Shown here piece after piece: positions 1 to 13,300 of a stretch of 64,000 bases of DNA. The stretch comes from Syngnathus acus (Eukaryota; Chordata; Actinopteri; Syngnathiformes; Syngnathidae). The DNA lies in NCBI RefSeq assembly GCF_901709675.1, contig NC_051093.1, positions 5,167,053-5,231,052 on the forward strand, read 5' to 3'. The stretch's first letter is position 1. Every line of letters starts with the position of its first letter. The position numbers were made by a program, and so were the translations under genes. The notes beneath the pieces were generated by a model that saw nothing but the letters and a program-made list of their open reading frames with translations, had not been told where the DNA came from and made no database searches.

Positions 1-1304
1 TGACACTTTTTTTTTTCCACACCACAATGCTGTCCATGATGATGGCCATGTACCGACGTTCTGCAAAATGAATCTGACTCCCTTTTGTTTTTCCTCAAAG
101 ATGTTTGCAAACCTTCCAAATCTGTTTCATTCTCGGGGAGGTAAAAGCAGCATGTCTGAATGACCAAGGCACAACGCGATGTCCTCCTGACCGATCCCTC
201 ACACATAACAATCTCTTAGGCAACCCGAGCGAACGGTTGCCGTGGCAACTCCATCCTCGCAGCCACTCACTTGAGCTTGACGTGAGCGCGGCGGCTTGCT
301 TGGGTGACGATTCGAAAAGGAGTAGGCAGGTGTCTCTGACTTTTACCAAGGTCAAGTGACGACACGCTCCTCCCTTCTTCCTTTCCTTCCTGCATCTCCT
401 AAAACAAGACCACGACCTAAAAACAAATCCATTTCCCCTCCTGCCATTTTATTTAGCATCATTCACTGTTTTCCTCGGCCTCACAAGGAGGTGCTCTGAC
501 ATGCTGTCGGGCGGGATCAGGGAGTCCACGCGTAGTGGTACTCGCGGCCCCCAAACCGTGTCACTCTCCTTGTCGCCTTTTCCTTCACGCCGATGCTGTA
601 ATGCTGAGTCATAGCTGCCAACCGACACTCGCCCGGCGCCAGGACAAACAACACTTCCTATGACACTGACTAATGAAGCCAGCGCTGCAAAGACATGACA
701 CACACACGTGCGCAAAGGCGACACGAGTGCAGGCCATTGTGTCTCTCCTCTCAGGGTTTAGTGACAACTGTGCTCAGCTTAGAAGATTTGGGACAAAAAT
801 GGAAATAGGCACCAATGTGAGCCTGAAAAGTGAAGAGTCCAATACAACAATAGAACCAGGCTTCAAAATACAAGAAAATTATCTGCCAATTAAAGAGGGG
901 AAAAACGGACTTAGCAAGATTCCTTGAGACAAGTAACCAAGTGTATTTACACAAACTAAAGCTAAAACAAAATCTTATTTTAAGATTAATTTACTCATAA
1001 CCAGCAATAAAATCTCATACAGTATGGATGCATCAAGCAAACTTTGTCATTGTTCAAAATACTTCAAGGACCAACTAGACTTCTGTTGGCTCTAAAATGG
1101 CAGACCATGCAAAGCAGAGACGTTTGGATAAACAAACTCAGCAAAAAAAAAAGAATCTTCCCTTGCTGTGAATGCGCTAATGCTACTCCAAATCACAAAT
1201 GCTAACAAGAGGAGTTTCTAATGCATGCTACTTTGGGACACTTGATCATTCCAGCAATCTAAGATGGCCACTGCCAGGCCTCGTTTGTCCTCCGTGAGCC
1301 CTAC
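1..1304. other. pde4a intron sequence at left edge
   Basis: The sequence between the short-form first exon and the next UCR2 exon beyond the window. No exon with the expected FKRMLNREL motif was found. Nothing else was recognised. Confidence 0.6.
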
Positions 1305-4300
1305 CTGGTCCCACCAGCCGATGAGCCAGGGCCTGGAGCAGGTCTCGCAGAACAGGTCCACCAAGGGGGTCCTGCGCTGCGCCGTCGTCCCACCCCCCTC
1401 CAGGACCCCTCCGGCCGCCTCACCGAGGTCCAGCTCTGCCCCTGCCCTCCCCTGCAGCGGGCTGTAGCTGGAGGAGCGGGGCAGCCGGTAGCCCCCCGGT
1501 ACAGGCGAGGGACAGGGTGACGGCGTGGGGTCAATGGCCTCCACCACACCCATGTTGAGGGTGACAGGAGGCTTGGGCCGGTGGCACAGGTGAGTGGTGT
1601 GGAAGTGGAGCGGGGTGGGAGCACTGCAGGTGCCCCATTGGCATGAGGGTGTCGTCAGGGCACGCGGGGAGAGGCCAGGGCACTCCAGAGTGAAGGCTGC
1701 CCCGAGTAGGGGTGAAGGAACGGGGGGCGGGGGAGGGGGGCGAGGGAAGGGGGCCGACTAGCCTGGCCTACATGCAGCACCCCAAAGTGGCCCGCCCGCT
1801 CGGCCCAGAGTCCAGCCTCGCTTGCGAGCTCACGACGCGGGGCCCAGGAGCCCCCCCTGGATCTGGAAGCTGTGGAGACTACATCTCATCCCATTTGGTG
1901 ATCCGGCTGACCCGAATGTAGCGCCGGCGCAGGGTCGAGGGAGATGCGAGCGGAGAGAGGGAAGATTGAGGTAAACAGAGCGGGAGCGTCTGAAGGGCAC
2001 CGAGACCAGCCTGCGGAGGAAGATGAGGCCGACGTGAGAGAGACGGGCAGGACGAGGGATGCTCGACCGACAGTAAAAAAATAGGACAGTTACACGACGG
2101 AAGCAAATGAGAGAGGCGGATGGTGACAGCAGCACCGCGGGACGACCCGAGTATCGAACGGCGGGAGAATCGACAACATGGGGAGGACGGCAAGATGATG
2201 GGGAAAAGGAATCTGGGCCAGTTTCTTATAATCGCGGTCTGGAAAAACAGGCTCCTTCTCTGTGCGTCGACTGCCCCTCCCCCAAGAGGGCCGGCCGAGT
2301 CCTCGTATCAGTGGATCGGCCCCGTCTGTCCCCAGCTGAGCCTGACGTCCCGCTCCGCGTGAGTCCGAGCCCAGGGGATGCCGTAGAGCGATCCCCGCCG
2401 CCTTTAGCCAGCCACTCCTCCTCCTCCTCTTCGGATGCTGTCGCCCGTGGCGCCTCTTTTTTGCCGGGATGTCGTAGACGACTCTCGCAAGCTAATCGGG
2501 CGTTGTGGCTGCACGCGCATGCACGTGCGTGCCTGCGCCCGCTGGCTTCTGATGGCGGCCCCAGTGCGCCTGCGCGGCCAGACGGCGTGTACGTCTGTCG
2601 AGAATATGTGCGTGTGTGTGTGTGAGAGTGAGAGACTGAGTGGGAATACAGCCATCAAGTGTCTCCATGTTGGATCTGTGCAGGTTGGTTGCAGTGCAAA
2701 TCCTCCATGAGAGGTTTTCACACTAAACGTACACCCGACTGAATCTCAGCATGTTCAAAAGGTGAAAAGCAGAAGGGACGACGTTCGACAGAACAAACGG
2801 CGCCTGCCGCTTTAAGATGGAACACTACTACAAGAGCGTAGCACGCCATGTCATTGGATCCCGCCCGGACCACATGGCTTGCGGTGTGCATGGCCAACCA
2901 ATGAGGAAGAGGCAGAGGCAGAGCCTGCTGCTGTTCGATAGCAACCAAGGTTACAGCGGAGACATCAGCATCAGGACCACAGAACACCCCCTCCCCTCAG
3001 CCCCTCCCCCTTCAATTCCACACACACACTCATGTGCTCACCACCCACAGACCTTGCCCTGCGTGTGCACACTCAAGACGCTGCGTAGGCACGCTGCCAT
3101 GAGGACGTAGTAAAGCACAAGACGCTTTATGCCACACTGATTCCCATCCACTGATGCAGAGTGACAGGCGGAACAATTAAATGCTCTCCCACGGCTGGGT
3201 ACATTTTTATTACGTAAAAATATGTGCCTCGGCTCAATAGAGATTGGGAAACATTACTTGCCTGCCTAACCTAAAGGGTAGAGTGAGTGTCCAATAAATA
3301 CAAGCGCCATAGAAATAAATCTGAGTTTGTTTGGTGTCATGCTTGTGCAGACGGGCACCTTGTTGGAGGCCATCTCGCTGACGGAGCGGTGGGTCTGAAT
3401 GGTCTCCAGCTGGTCCAGACACCAGTCCAACTCTTCCAGTGTTTCCCGGGCCATCTGCTGGTATGTCTCCTCTGAGGCAGACAAGGAAACATACTCAATT
3501 TGAAGCCATTTCAACAAATATACCTCGGTAAATTACAATATTGTGGAAAGCTGATTGCTTCCATAATTCATGTCAACCAAATATTGACTGCATATAAATG
3601 AACAAAATTTCCAGGAGGCCAATTGCTACTTAATTTCTACATTGAAAAAATATTATTTTTTTTTTTTTTAATTATATTTATTTATTTATTTAATTTATCA
3701 TTCTTTCTAAGCCATTATCATGAAGTATTTTTATTTTAACTTTATATTATTTGTGTCCTTATTTTGATGACTATTATATGTCAATGTAATTATTATTAGC
3801 TATACAATATTTTTGTATGATTATTATTATTCATCTGTATAAACAATCTTTGATAAAATATTCATCCTTACCAGAAAGGGTTGCTTGGGGAACGGTCGGT
3901 TGACTTGTGACGGGCGACCTCCTGTGGACAAACACATCATTACATCAAAAGCGGAACGGCACGCTGCTGCCCTCTGTCGATCTTTGACATCCTTTCACTA
4001 TGAGTTCAAAAAAATAATTTTGACACTCACTATGGTTTCGAAATCGTTTCATGAATGTAAATCATATCTATGTACCAACAAAATGGCGGCGAGCATGTAC
4101 TGAATTTCTGGATAGTGTGCAATATTCCCAAAACTAAAAATGTGAACAGTGCGGTTTTAAATTTTTTCAAATAGCCTTTATAATTAAACTGTGAGGCAGG
4201 AGGCTTTTTCAGGACGCAGTGCGTAATTATAGAATGCTGATCATTCTGCTGCAATGCTTTTTCTTTTATATCATATTGATGCGCTTGAGGCCCTGCCAAA

Positions 4301-7300
4301 AACAATCGTCTCGATTCTACTGCATCGCAAAAAAGAGCATCCTTTTTAGAGTTATTGACCATGTCGTTAACTAAACGCCAGGATAGAAATGTGTGCCAGC
4401 AGCCACTGAAGCGGAGGAGCATCAAACACAAAATGATACTGACTTGTTAGTTGGTGTGGTGACATTGGCGAGGATGGTGAAGTTGCTTCTTACAGATCGG
4501 AGGCTGGCCAACACCTGGTAGGAGGGGGGGGCACCACAATTCAGCAACATACCGACAATAATTGGCATACTGTCGTCAAAATACCTGAGCGAAAGGGGTG
4601 ACGATCATGTCTTCAGCATGCCTGTGAATGACAACTGTTAAAAAAAAAGAATTCTCACATCTGAGTCCTAACACTCATTCACTGCCAATGACGGATATAG
4701 ACGTCAATTTTAACTGATGAGTGTGATGGATCCAGGTTGAAGTCTGTTTACTCACCCCTCACTGTTAATGGAGGAGTTGCGTGACATAGTTTTGGGGGAT
4801 GTGTCGTAGTCGGAGTCGGAGCGGTACAGGAAGGACTCCCTGCGTTGGCTCTGAGGGAAAGAAGGGTGCAGCACCAAGCCAGGACTCGCCTGCGAATCCA
4901 TCGGACTTCGTCCCGGCGACGGGCCATTCTCTGAATCGAAGCTGGAGGAGGAAGATAGAAACGTTAATATGTGCTCTCGTTTGATAGTGACACCGAGATG
5001 TGACAGGATAAAAACGTCGCAGTCCGCCGGCATGTGTGAGAAAAAAGATGTGACAGGCGCCCCTTAACTGCTTATAAAAGTGTTCGTTCTGAAAATTCAC
5101 CCGAAGCCCGACATCCCCAACTTTCAGTGAGTAGAAAGCCATCAGAAGTTTTAAAGAGCATCGTAAATAAAAGGCACGCCGCAGAAGCTTTAATGTACCT
5201 GCAGTGACTCTGAGATAAACGTCTGCGCTCCTGAATGCTTCGGTTCAGTTTCAGTCGGCGGAACAAGGTGGATCCTGTGGGTCCGCGGGATTGCTCGCCC
5301 GGCGACATGGGCGAGGTGATCGAGTCGGCCGGAGGTGGCCCCTCCGGACCGTCCCATAACGTCAGCTGTCGCGTCAGTTTCTTCTGAGTCATCGCCGCCC
5401 GAGGCTCCGCTTCAAAATGTCCGTCCCGTCTCGCGCGAGCGCCCCCGACTACCTAGCCTCGACTTGGACTCGAGCGGCGGATCAAATAACAAGGCCCCGA
5501 TCCTCCCTTTGGTCCCGCTCGCCCGCATGCCAGCTGAGTCAAAGTGCATCAACATGCATATCCCGCTCTCGGATCCTCAGGCCTCGGATGCTTCAAATCC
5601 TTCCACTCCCCCCTCGACCTGATTCTCGAGATTTATGCAGGTCTCCTTAATCCGTGCATGCGCCGGGGTTCTTTCAGGTCTGGCGAAGACATCGCCTCAC
5701 ACACTTCCATTCGAGCAGCCCTCGACCAGAGCGCAGCCCTCCCTTTCTTATTTCTTCTAATTAATCAACTTCACGCCCTTCAAATGAATATCTCTGTGAC
5801 TCGGGTTGTCTGCCCTCCCTCCCTCCCTCCCTCCCTCACTCTTCACCTCCTTTCCCTCTGGGCTGCGCGAGCATGTGCTCTCAATGTCCTTATCTCACAG
5901 CTCACAGTTGCTCTGCAGCAACAGGAAAGCTGATCAGTAAGAGACCACAGGCAACACAACAACACTCTCTGTCTGTGTGCAATGAGGATTTGCAAGATAG
6001 GGAACCACCCAGGGAGAGCTAAAAAAATAAATAAAAAGAGCAAGTTTTGGAAGGCAACAGTTGACTCACGACCCTCTTGCCCCGGTGTTTACACGTTCTA
6101 CTAAAGGTCGTGGTAGGGGAAGGGAGGGGGGGGAGGAGAGGGGCTATGTGCCCAAAACACTTGAGTGTTTTGACACCAACATCCTTGCAAGAAAGCAACA
6201 ATTTGCGTGGCCTTTAGATAAGAACACGACTTCATCTTCATCATCCCTACCAGCAACAATTAGACCATGAAATAGCTTTTTCGAGCAAGGTGCAAGCAGG
6301 TCAAGCGAGACTAATTCGGCGATGACGTCTGAGAAAAGAATATTCGACAGGCGCCGGGTTAGAGGGCGGGATGTCACACTTACATGGCCGGATGTTCGAA
6401 CGCAGCATGATTTGGACGTGTTGCACCAGAAGGGCGTTACGATACTGACGGAAAGAGCTGAGCTGGTATTTGTTACGTCAATAAAAGGAGCCCGCATCGA
6501 TTGTTATTCACAACATTGTGTTGGCATTTGGACAGCGCGGGGACTTTTCATTGCGTCATTGAAGAGGAAGTTAAGAGCTGAATATGGTAACACATTATTC
6601 AAATGTGAGAACCATTACATGAGGGATTTTTTTTTTTCTGGTGGGGAAATCCGATTCTAATTACGCCGGATTATCTGCATTTGTGTCATCCTCTTAATTG
6701 GCTTTTGTTGAATTGAATTTTGTTGCAAATCATGAACAGGTAACGATTTACAATTTTGGATAATCGCTCGGGGGATCACCTTCAGAGCCATCAATTGGGA
6801 TGTTACTGACTTTGATTGCAAGAGGAGAACTACTCAGTATGTGCACACCCCGCTTATGAAAACTCACACATTTCCAAAAAAGACAACTTGGAGGGGAAAA
6901 ACGTCAGGAATCATCACGCTCATGACAGCTCCTATTGTGATATGCAGAGAGCTGACAATTACTCCGTCGTGTGTCAAATAGTGAGCCCGGCCTGCATAAT
7001 AGCTGATGAAAGCTGGCTAAGTGACTCATGCCCGCAGAGTGAGCACAAAAAAAATAAAATAAAATAAACACCCCCATGTTGCACTCTTTGCTGTTTTCAC
7101 TCACAGCGGACGCAAGATGGCGATAAGCAGCGGCCGTTTTTTTTTTTACGCACGACAAGCATTTCAAGTGATGATCAGAGACTTTTCGGTAGGACGCCGA
7201 TTTGTGCCGGTTGAGCTGCTCCGTCTTTACAGGGAGATTGCAGAGTGTCGGCTCTGGGATGCAGAACACATTAAGTCTCGCTGCTGGACAACGCCTGAGG

Positions 7301-10300
7301 TAATGGATGTTAGTAAAAGCCCATATTCGCCATTCGATCGTTGATGTGGAACTTGTAAAAAGCTTTAAGACTTCCACCAAGGAAAACATGTCCTACAAAT
7401 CGACTTAAACTTGTAGGCTCGTCTTTCAGGGGGTCCTTATGTGCCAAATAAGCTGCGGAAATCATGCTGTTATGCTGCAGCACTTTTTTTCCCCCTCTCC
7501 TCTCTCTTTCTTTGCACAGATAGAGGAGAGGGTGGATTAGGTGTCATTAATACAGCAACCTTCAAAAGCGATGCAGCGATTAGTTTGATTAAACCTCAAC
7601 ACATATTCCCTCCACGCTGACCCCTGCCCGGTCTCCCCGGTCCCCACGCGGAGTTTTTCTTGCCATTGATTATTCATTAGGATTCATGATGAGGAAGCGA
7701 GCTGGCGCCACATCAGCGTTTTCCCAAAAGTCTCGCAGGGTGTCAGCTCCTGCCGCCCCGCTACACGCAGCCATTAATCAGAGCTCTCAGCGAAAGCGGC
7801 GCTTACGCAAGACTGGCTTTTGGTGAGAAGGGTCAAAAACGATGCCGTTTTTGCCTTTTCTCTTGCATATGATTTCCTGAAAAGATTTGGACTTCTTCTT
7901 CTTCTTCTTGCACAAGCCAATCGCCCAATCTCTTCATATCACCAACTTAATGATTAACCTGCCCGAGTACATCACCCAGCGCGGCGTTTCAGCCTCGGAG
8001 GAGAATGACAGTTATTTCCTGCCCCCGCTTCGTCTTCTGCCAAGCAAGCACAGATGCTTATTTTCAGGCGCAAGCGCCAATCCCCCCCCATCCATCCATC
8101 CTTCCGTCCTCCTACCCATGAGCCGTGCCTCACCCAGGCATTTAGCACCTGGCTGATTGCTAGAAGTGTGGGGGAGTGCAGTGAAGAGGGAGTAAAGAGA
8201 TTGCAAAAGGGGAGCAGGGGGGGGGGGTAAGGGCAGGGCTGCTATTGGCTTGACCATACTGTATAATCACAGCGAGTGAATCATCCTGCCAGCGAGCCAT
8301 TGAGCATGTTGAGACGCTTTGATTCTGCAGGCCGGGGCACTCTTGGGCGGCAACGTGCCCGAGACTGACACATCTCCAATGACACGTTCGTGTCCGCTTG
8401 CCTCGGCTTGCCCTTTGTGTGCTTCTCAAGCAATGGACAAGAGGACAAGGGTTGACAGAAACACGCTCTATTTTACATTGGCATTTACAGTACAATGCAC
8501 AAGAAGCAGAAGTTCCCGGGGGGGGGGGAGGCCAAGCCATCTGGCCACTGGAGATCCAGGATGAAGGCATCCTCGAGGCCAAAGATGGAACAGCGGGGCA
8601 TGGGCGGGGCATTAGCAAGGGGGTTCCAGGAAGCGCCTCAGTGTAATGCAGACATGTTGAGACAAATAAATTCTTTTTTTTTTAATGTCAGGAACAGCAT
8701 CAGCACTATCCTTCCAGAAGCTCTAACAATCAACACAAAGGTCCTAGTGGACCCGCCTTAGGTTAATTTCCTGGCAGAAGACAATTTTATTAGAGTACGT
8801 TCCAGCATGCGTTAGCATTTGGAACAGCTCAAAAAGCTCTCCAAGTTGATCCTGGATGCGTGAGAGAGGGTTTATTACTCAAAAAGACTAGACCTGCAAG
8901 GAGACATATAGTGTCTGCAGTTGAATTCATTCCAAGACCAAACCACTTGTAGCTTAAATCGTTATTTCTCATTAAAATAAAAGGAAATGCAACTTATCCC
9001 AGATTGCATATAAATACAGTCAGCCTCCCTCAGCCCGTTGTGCTCGGCGTCGCACGCCGTGCGGTCCGCTCACATATCCAAGGATTACGGCACATTATCC
9101 TTCCCCTGGTTGGATCGCGACTCGAGCACAGAAGCGCAGGTCACTGAATTTACAGAACCGCAGGTGTCGGCTACAATCTGACACCTGCTCGATTCCAAGG
9201 GAAATAGATTTATTTGATGCGCTAAACCGGAGGGGATTACCGGATCCGTAACGTTGCTGGCAGACGGCCGCCATCTAGCAGCCTTTTAATCTATTAATGC
9301 TCGATAAACTCAACCTGGATTTAGCGGGCCAGATGAGACACACAATTGGTTTTTATTTGAGGGAATTGCCCTGAAAGTCTCGTGGGGAGCCACAGTCTTC
9401 CAACCTTTTCTACGGTCTACTAAATTCTAACTACATTATTGCTACGAAGGGAATATTGCCAAATTCGAGTCTTTGCACTGCCTCAAATATTATCTTCCAC
9501 AGATGCGATTCAATACACGAGTTCTATCCAAAAAATCCGCCGTTACAAAGATAAGCAGGCCAAGGCCAAACAGTCCTTCAGATATCTTGTGTCTCTGATT
9601 AAAAAAAAAAGAAAATCATGATTCAGCAAGCATATAAAACTCCCACACATGTCCACAGATCCATCTACCAAGATTCAAACCCAGAACCTCTTGACTGTGA
9701 TGCAAATCACTAGCTCACCATACTCTGGCTGGCAACATTTATATTAAAAAAGGCCCAACAGTAATATTTTTTTATATTAAAATGATTGATGTGACTTTCT
9801 GCTGTTTTGTCCTTTTTTTGTCACCTATGAAGGATTAACAATGTCTCAGATGTAAGCTGCGTAATAAAACACGAGTTCACAGTCACTCTCAGCCGTCACG
9901 CTGCTGGCGACAGACATCCACTTCCCGGCGACATTCGCCGGGAATGATGGAAAAGGTCAGCCCACGACGCGCCTGACTCCTTTATTAAGTGCTTTGTGTT
10001 TGTCACCGCCGAATCGCCACGGTAGCGTTTAGCGCTTGGATCCGCGGCTCTATCTGAGTCCGACTTGCCCCGAGCGGCGGCGCTTTAAGAGCGACTGCCA
10101 ACGTGGCCTTTCGATGGGAGTCGGGTTGCCAGGTCGTGGTGACAGATGGCTTCGAGATACACTGCTGACTGATATGGAAAATGAAGATCTGGGGGAGGGG
10201 ATGCTCGAATAAAACCCAGAAATTGGCCATTTCCATGTTTGCTGCATTCACTAGCGACTCCCAGGGTAGGAAATTGTAAAGCTTTCCAAAAGGAACCGAG

Positions 10301-13300
10301 ATGTCTTCTTAACTATTCACTAAAAGTATTTTCAAACACAGTTGAGAGATTCAGGTACGCATTCTGAACAATACCAAACCGTTCATCAGTGTAGCCGGCG
10401 TCAAAAAGGTCAAATGGTTACTTGGCTTTTCAGCACCGCAGCTGTCGCGTGCACTTTAAAATGTCAAGGCCCCCGCTACCTGAGCGCATCTTGCGAATGT
10501 CCGTTTCCCTCACTGCAGCTTCGCAGGGGAGCACCGTATCGGTTGCTAGCGCGGTCTAACCTTTAACTGAATCGTTTTTTTTTCAATTAACACTCACATC
10601 TCAATTCCCAAAGGCCATTTGGGAATCGTGATTCCCCACACCTTGCTGTGTTTACACCCGCCAATCGGAATTCCAAAGAAGAGCCGCTCTTGGTTTAATG
10701 AGCAACCTCCTTCAGAACGTTTTCCTCCTCCTCATCTCCGAAACAGATGGATTGTCTGACACGCCTTTGTAGTTTCCCGCCACTCGCAGACAAATGAGTA
10801 GCTGAGCTACACAAACGCTTGTGAGTGCCTCGTCCGGAGGCTTTTGATGTTAAATGGACTTTGTCCGGGTACGAATGGACGGAGGAGAATATCCAGGCGG
10901 CATCCTGCTGAATTTAATGAGGCGTATTTTGAGCCGGTTTTCATCGAAAGCGGAAGAGCACTTTTTAGCAAGCCAATTACAGCCAGCGGTGTGTCCATGC
11001 GTGAAGCAAACGAGTTGACGGAAGGTGGACCGCCACTCCGGCCTCCCTCCCTCCCTCAGCCGACAGGCCCACACAAGCACGCGTGTATTTTTAGTAGATG
11101 GTGACTCCCTCTCTGCAGGCTTTTCTTTTCATACACACTGAGAAAAGAAAACATAAAAAAACGCAACGAGAAAGACGAGTGTGACTCATCTACAGCTACC
11201 GCCGTGTCGCTGTGACTCCGTTCCCCCTCATCTATTTCGAGGTTCCGCCAATGGAATAAAGCTATCTGGCTTGCTCGATTTCAATCTCCTGTAGATTTTT
11301 ATCATTTACTGCCACGTAGCTAACTAGAAAGGCAGCAGGGAACTAGCTAACTACTGTATATGGTTCCCTACGTATTCACTTTATAATCTTTACTATGGTA
11401 CAAATCTAACGATTGGGCTATTTTGCTAGCAGGCTAGCTAGTGAACATTCAATGAGCGAACTCCAAATTTTGTATATTACAATTAAAAAAAAGAACTACC
11501 AATAGAAAGTATTTCTACATCACTTACTAGCCAGATTCTAATCTATTTTAGATGTTATCGTTTACTACACTGCAACAAGCTAGTTAGCATCTACAAGCTA
11601 ACTATTGTAGATTTGTTTTACACAATGTAAAAAGTCCAGCTAGTGGCTACCTAATTAACGTAACCACTTTTTTTGGACTGGCAGCACAGTGTGTTGATAT
11701 GGGATGAAATGTATTGGGTTTTTTTAAATTTATATTACAATTCAAATACATTTTTTTTTTTTGTGTGAAACAAGTTAGAAAAAAAATCTACAATTAATCA
11801 ATCAATAAATCAAATATATCTCACATGCTAGCCGCTAATTAGCAATAGATGACAGTATTTATCTATATTTAACTGCTACCAGAATGTAACAAATGTAACT
11901 ATATCCCTATCTTAGCAAATCTACCTAGCCGTATAGTATCTACTGTATCTTGTGGTGTACATTTTGAAATTAATTACAAAGTAACAAAACCATCCATCCA
12001 TCTATCCAGTCTCTCCGTATCCTCTTTCCTAATATGAATTCATGGCACATTGAGTCCAATCAACAAGCAAAACGCCCACTAATAAGCAGCCTTTGCATCA
12101 TACGCTATACAATGACGGCGGGCCGACCATTACTCGGCAAGAACGGGTAATTAAGAGCGGTGATGTAACGCGGCGAGCAAATAAGCCTTGCCCAGCATGC
12201 AGCTGAGTGAAGAAGCGTTCAAGGTTGATTTGACAGCGAAACTGGTCCATTTAAAACGTCACGCTTAAACTGTCCTTTCATTTGTTAGCTATGTGAGCGA
12301 AGTACAGGCAAGGAAATTCCTGACTTGTTTACTTGGCTGCGTTGTCCATCATCGATCCCATCGACAGCACGCAAACAATACATCTGTAAACATTTTTATA
12401 TTCAACACGTTTATTTTAACCCTGTGGTTCATCGTGTCCAAAATGTATGCTAGCTGCCTCATAGCTACGTGCTAAAACATGATGCTAACGCTAATGTTCA
12501 TTAACTGCTAAAATGAAGTCAATATGGATTCAATTTGTTTGGTTTAAGGACAAAATCTTGTTGAATTGCTTGATCACTAGATGAGGAATTTGAGGAACAT
12601 AAAAAAAATGAGCTTAAAAAAAACATAACGCTCCTCTGCAGGGGTCACAGGGGTTTTTGCATTATAGCTACCCTACTGCTACATTAAGCTGATAAGCTTT
12701 TGATGAAAGCACCATTTAAATGATCCTGTTTTTATGTTATGCCTTCCATGAATTAATAGAGCCATGTAATTACTATCCCTGTTGCAAATGTTTCCTGGCC
12801 TCCCCGGAGATGAAATGTAGCAATTAGCATAACTGCACTCCACTATTAGAGTACAATTCCCATAAGAGTTAATAGAGAGGAGAATCCCATTAGTAGGACT
12901 AGACTAACAACACAGATAAACTGGCAGTCATGGGCCGTTAGCAAGGTAAAAGCGGGTTGGTCCGTGCGTATTGTCCTCAAAAATCATCCTCGTAGCGGGC
13001 CGGCGAATGAGCCGCGTTTGTCCGATGACTCAGTCTGCCTGTCGTGTTCGTTTGTGTCACTCACTTCCAGGCTGCCCCAAACGGCCTTCGTCTCATTTCT
13101 TATTTTTTTTTTTTTCAAGGCAGCAGAATTCCCCCCACCCCTCCAGAAAAAAATGTTCCATAATTCAAATGTGCTTCTTCTGTTTCCACTTGGCATCACC
13201 TCGCACCAGACGCACGCCGTCTGTTGTCCAAGACGTCTGGAAAAGTCGAGTCGGCCAAATGAAGCAGGGAGATGTTTAAATCAAATCGTGAAAGGTGTAT

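Noticed and set aside
2107-2625. 172-codon plus-strand open frame in CpG-rich DNA
   Set aside because: Low-complexity Ser/Pro/Arg composition with no family motif; open frames are expected in G+C-rich promoter sequence.
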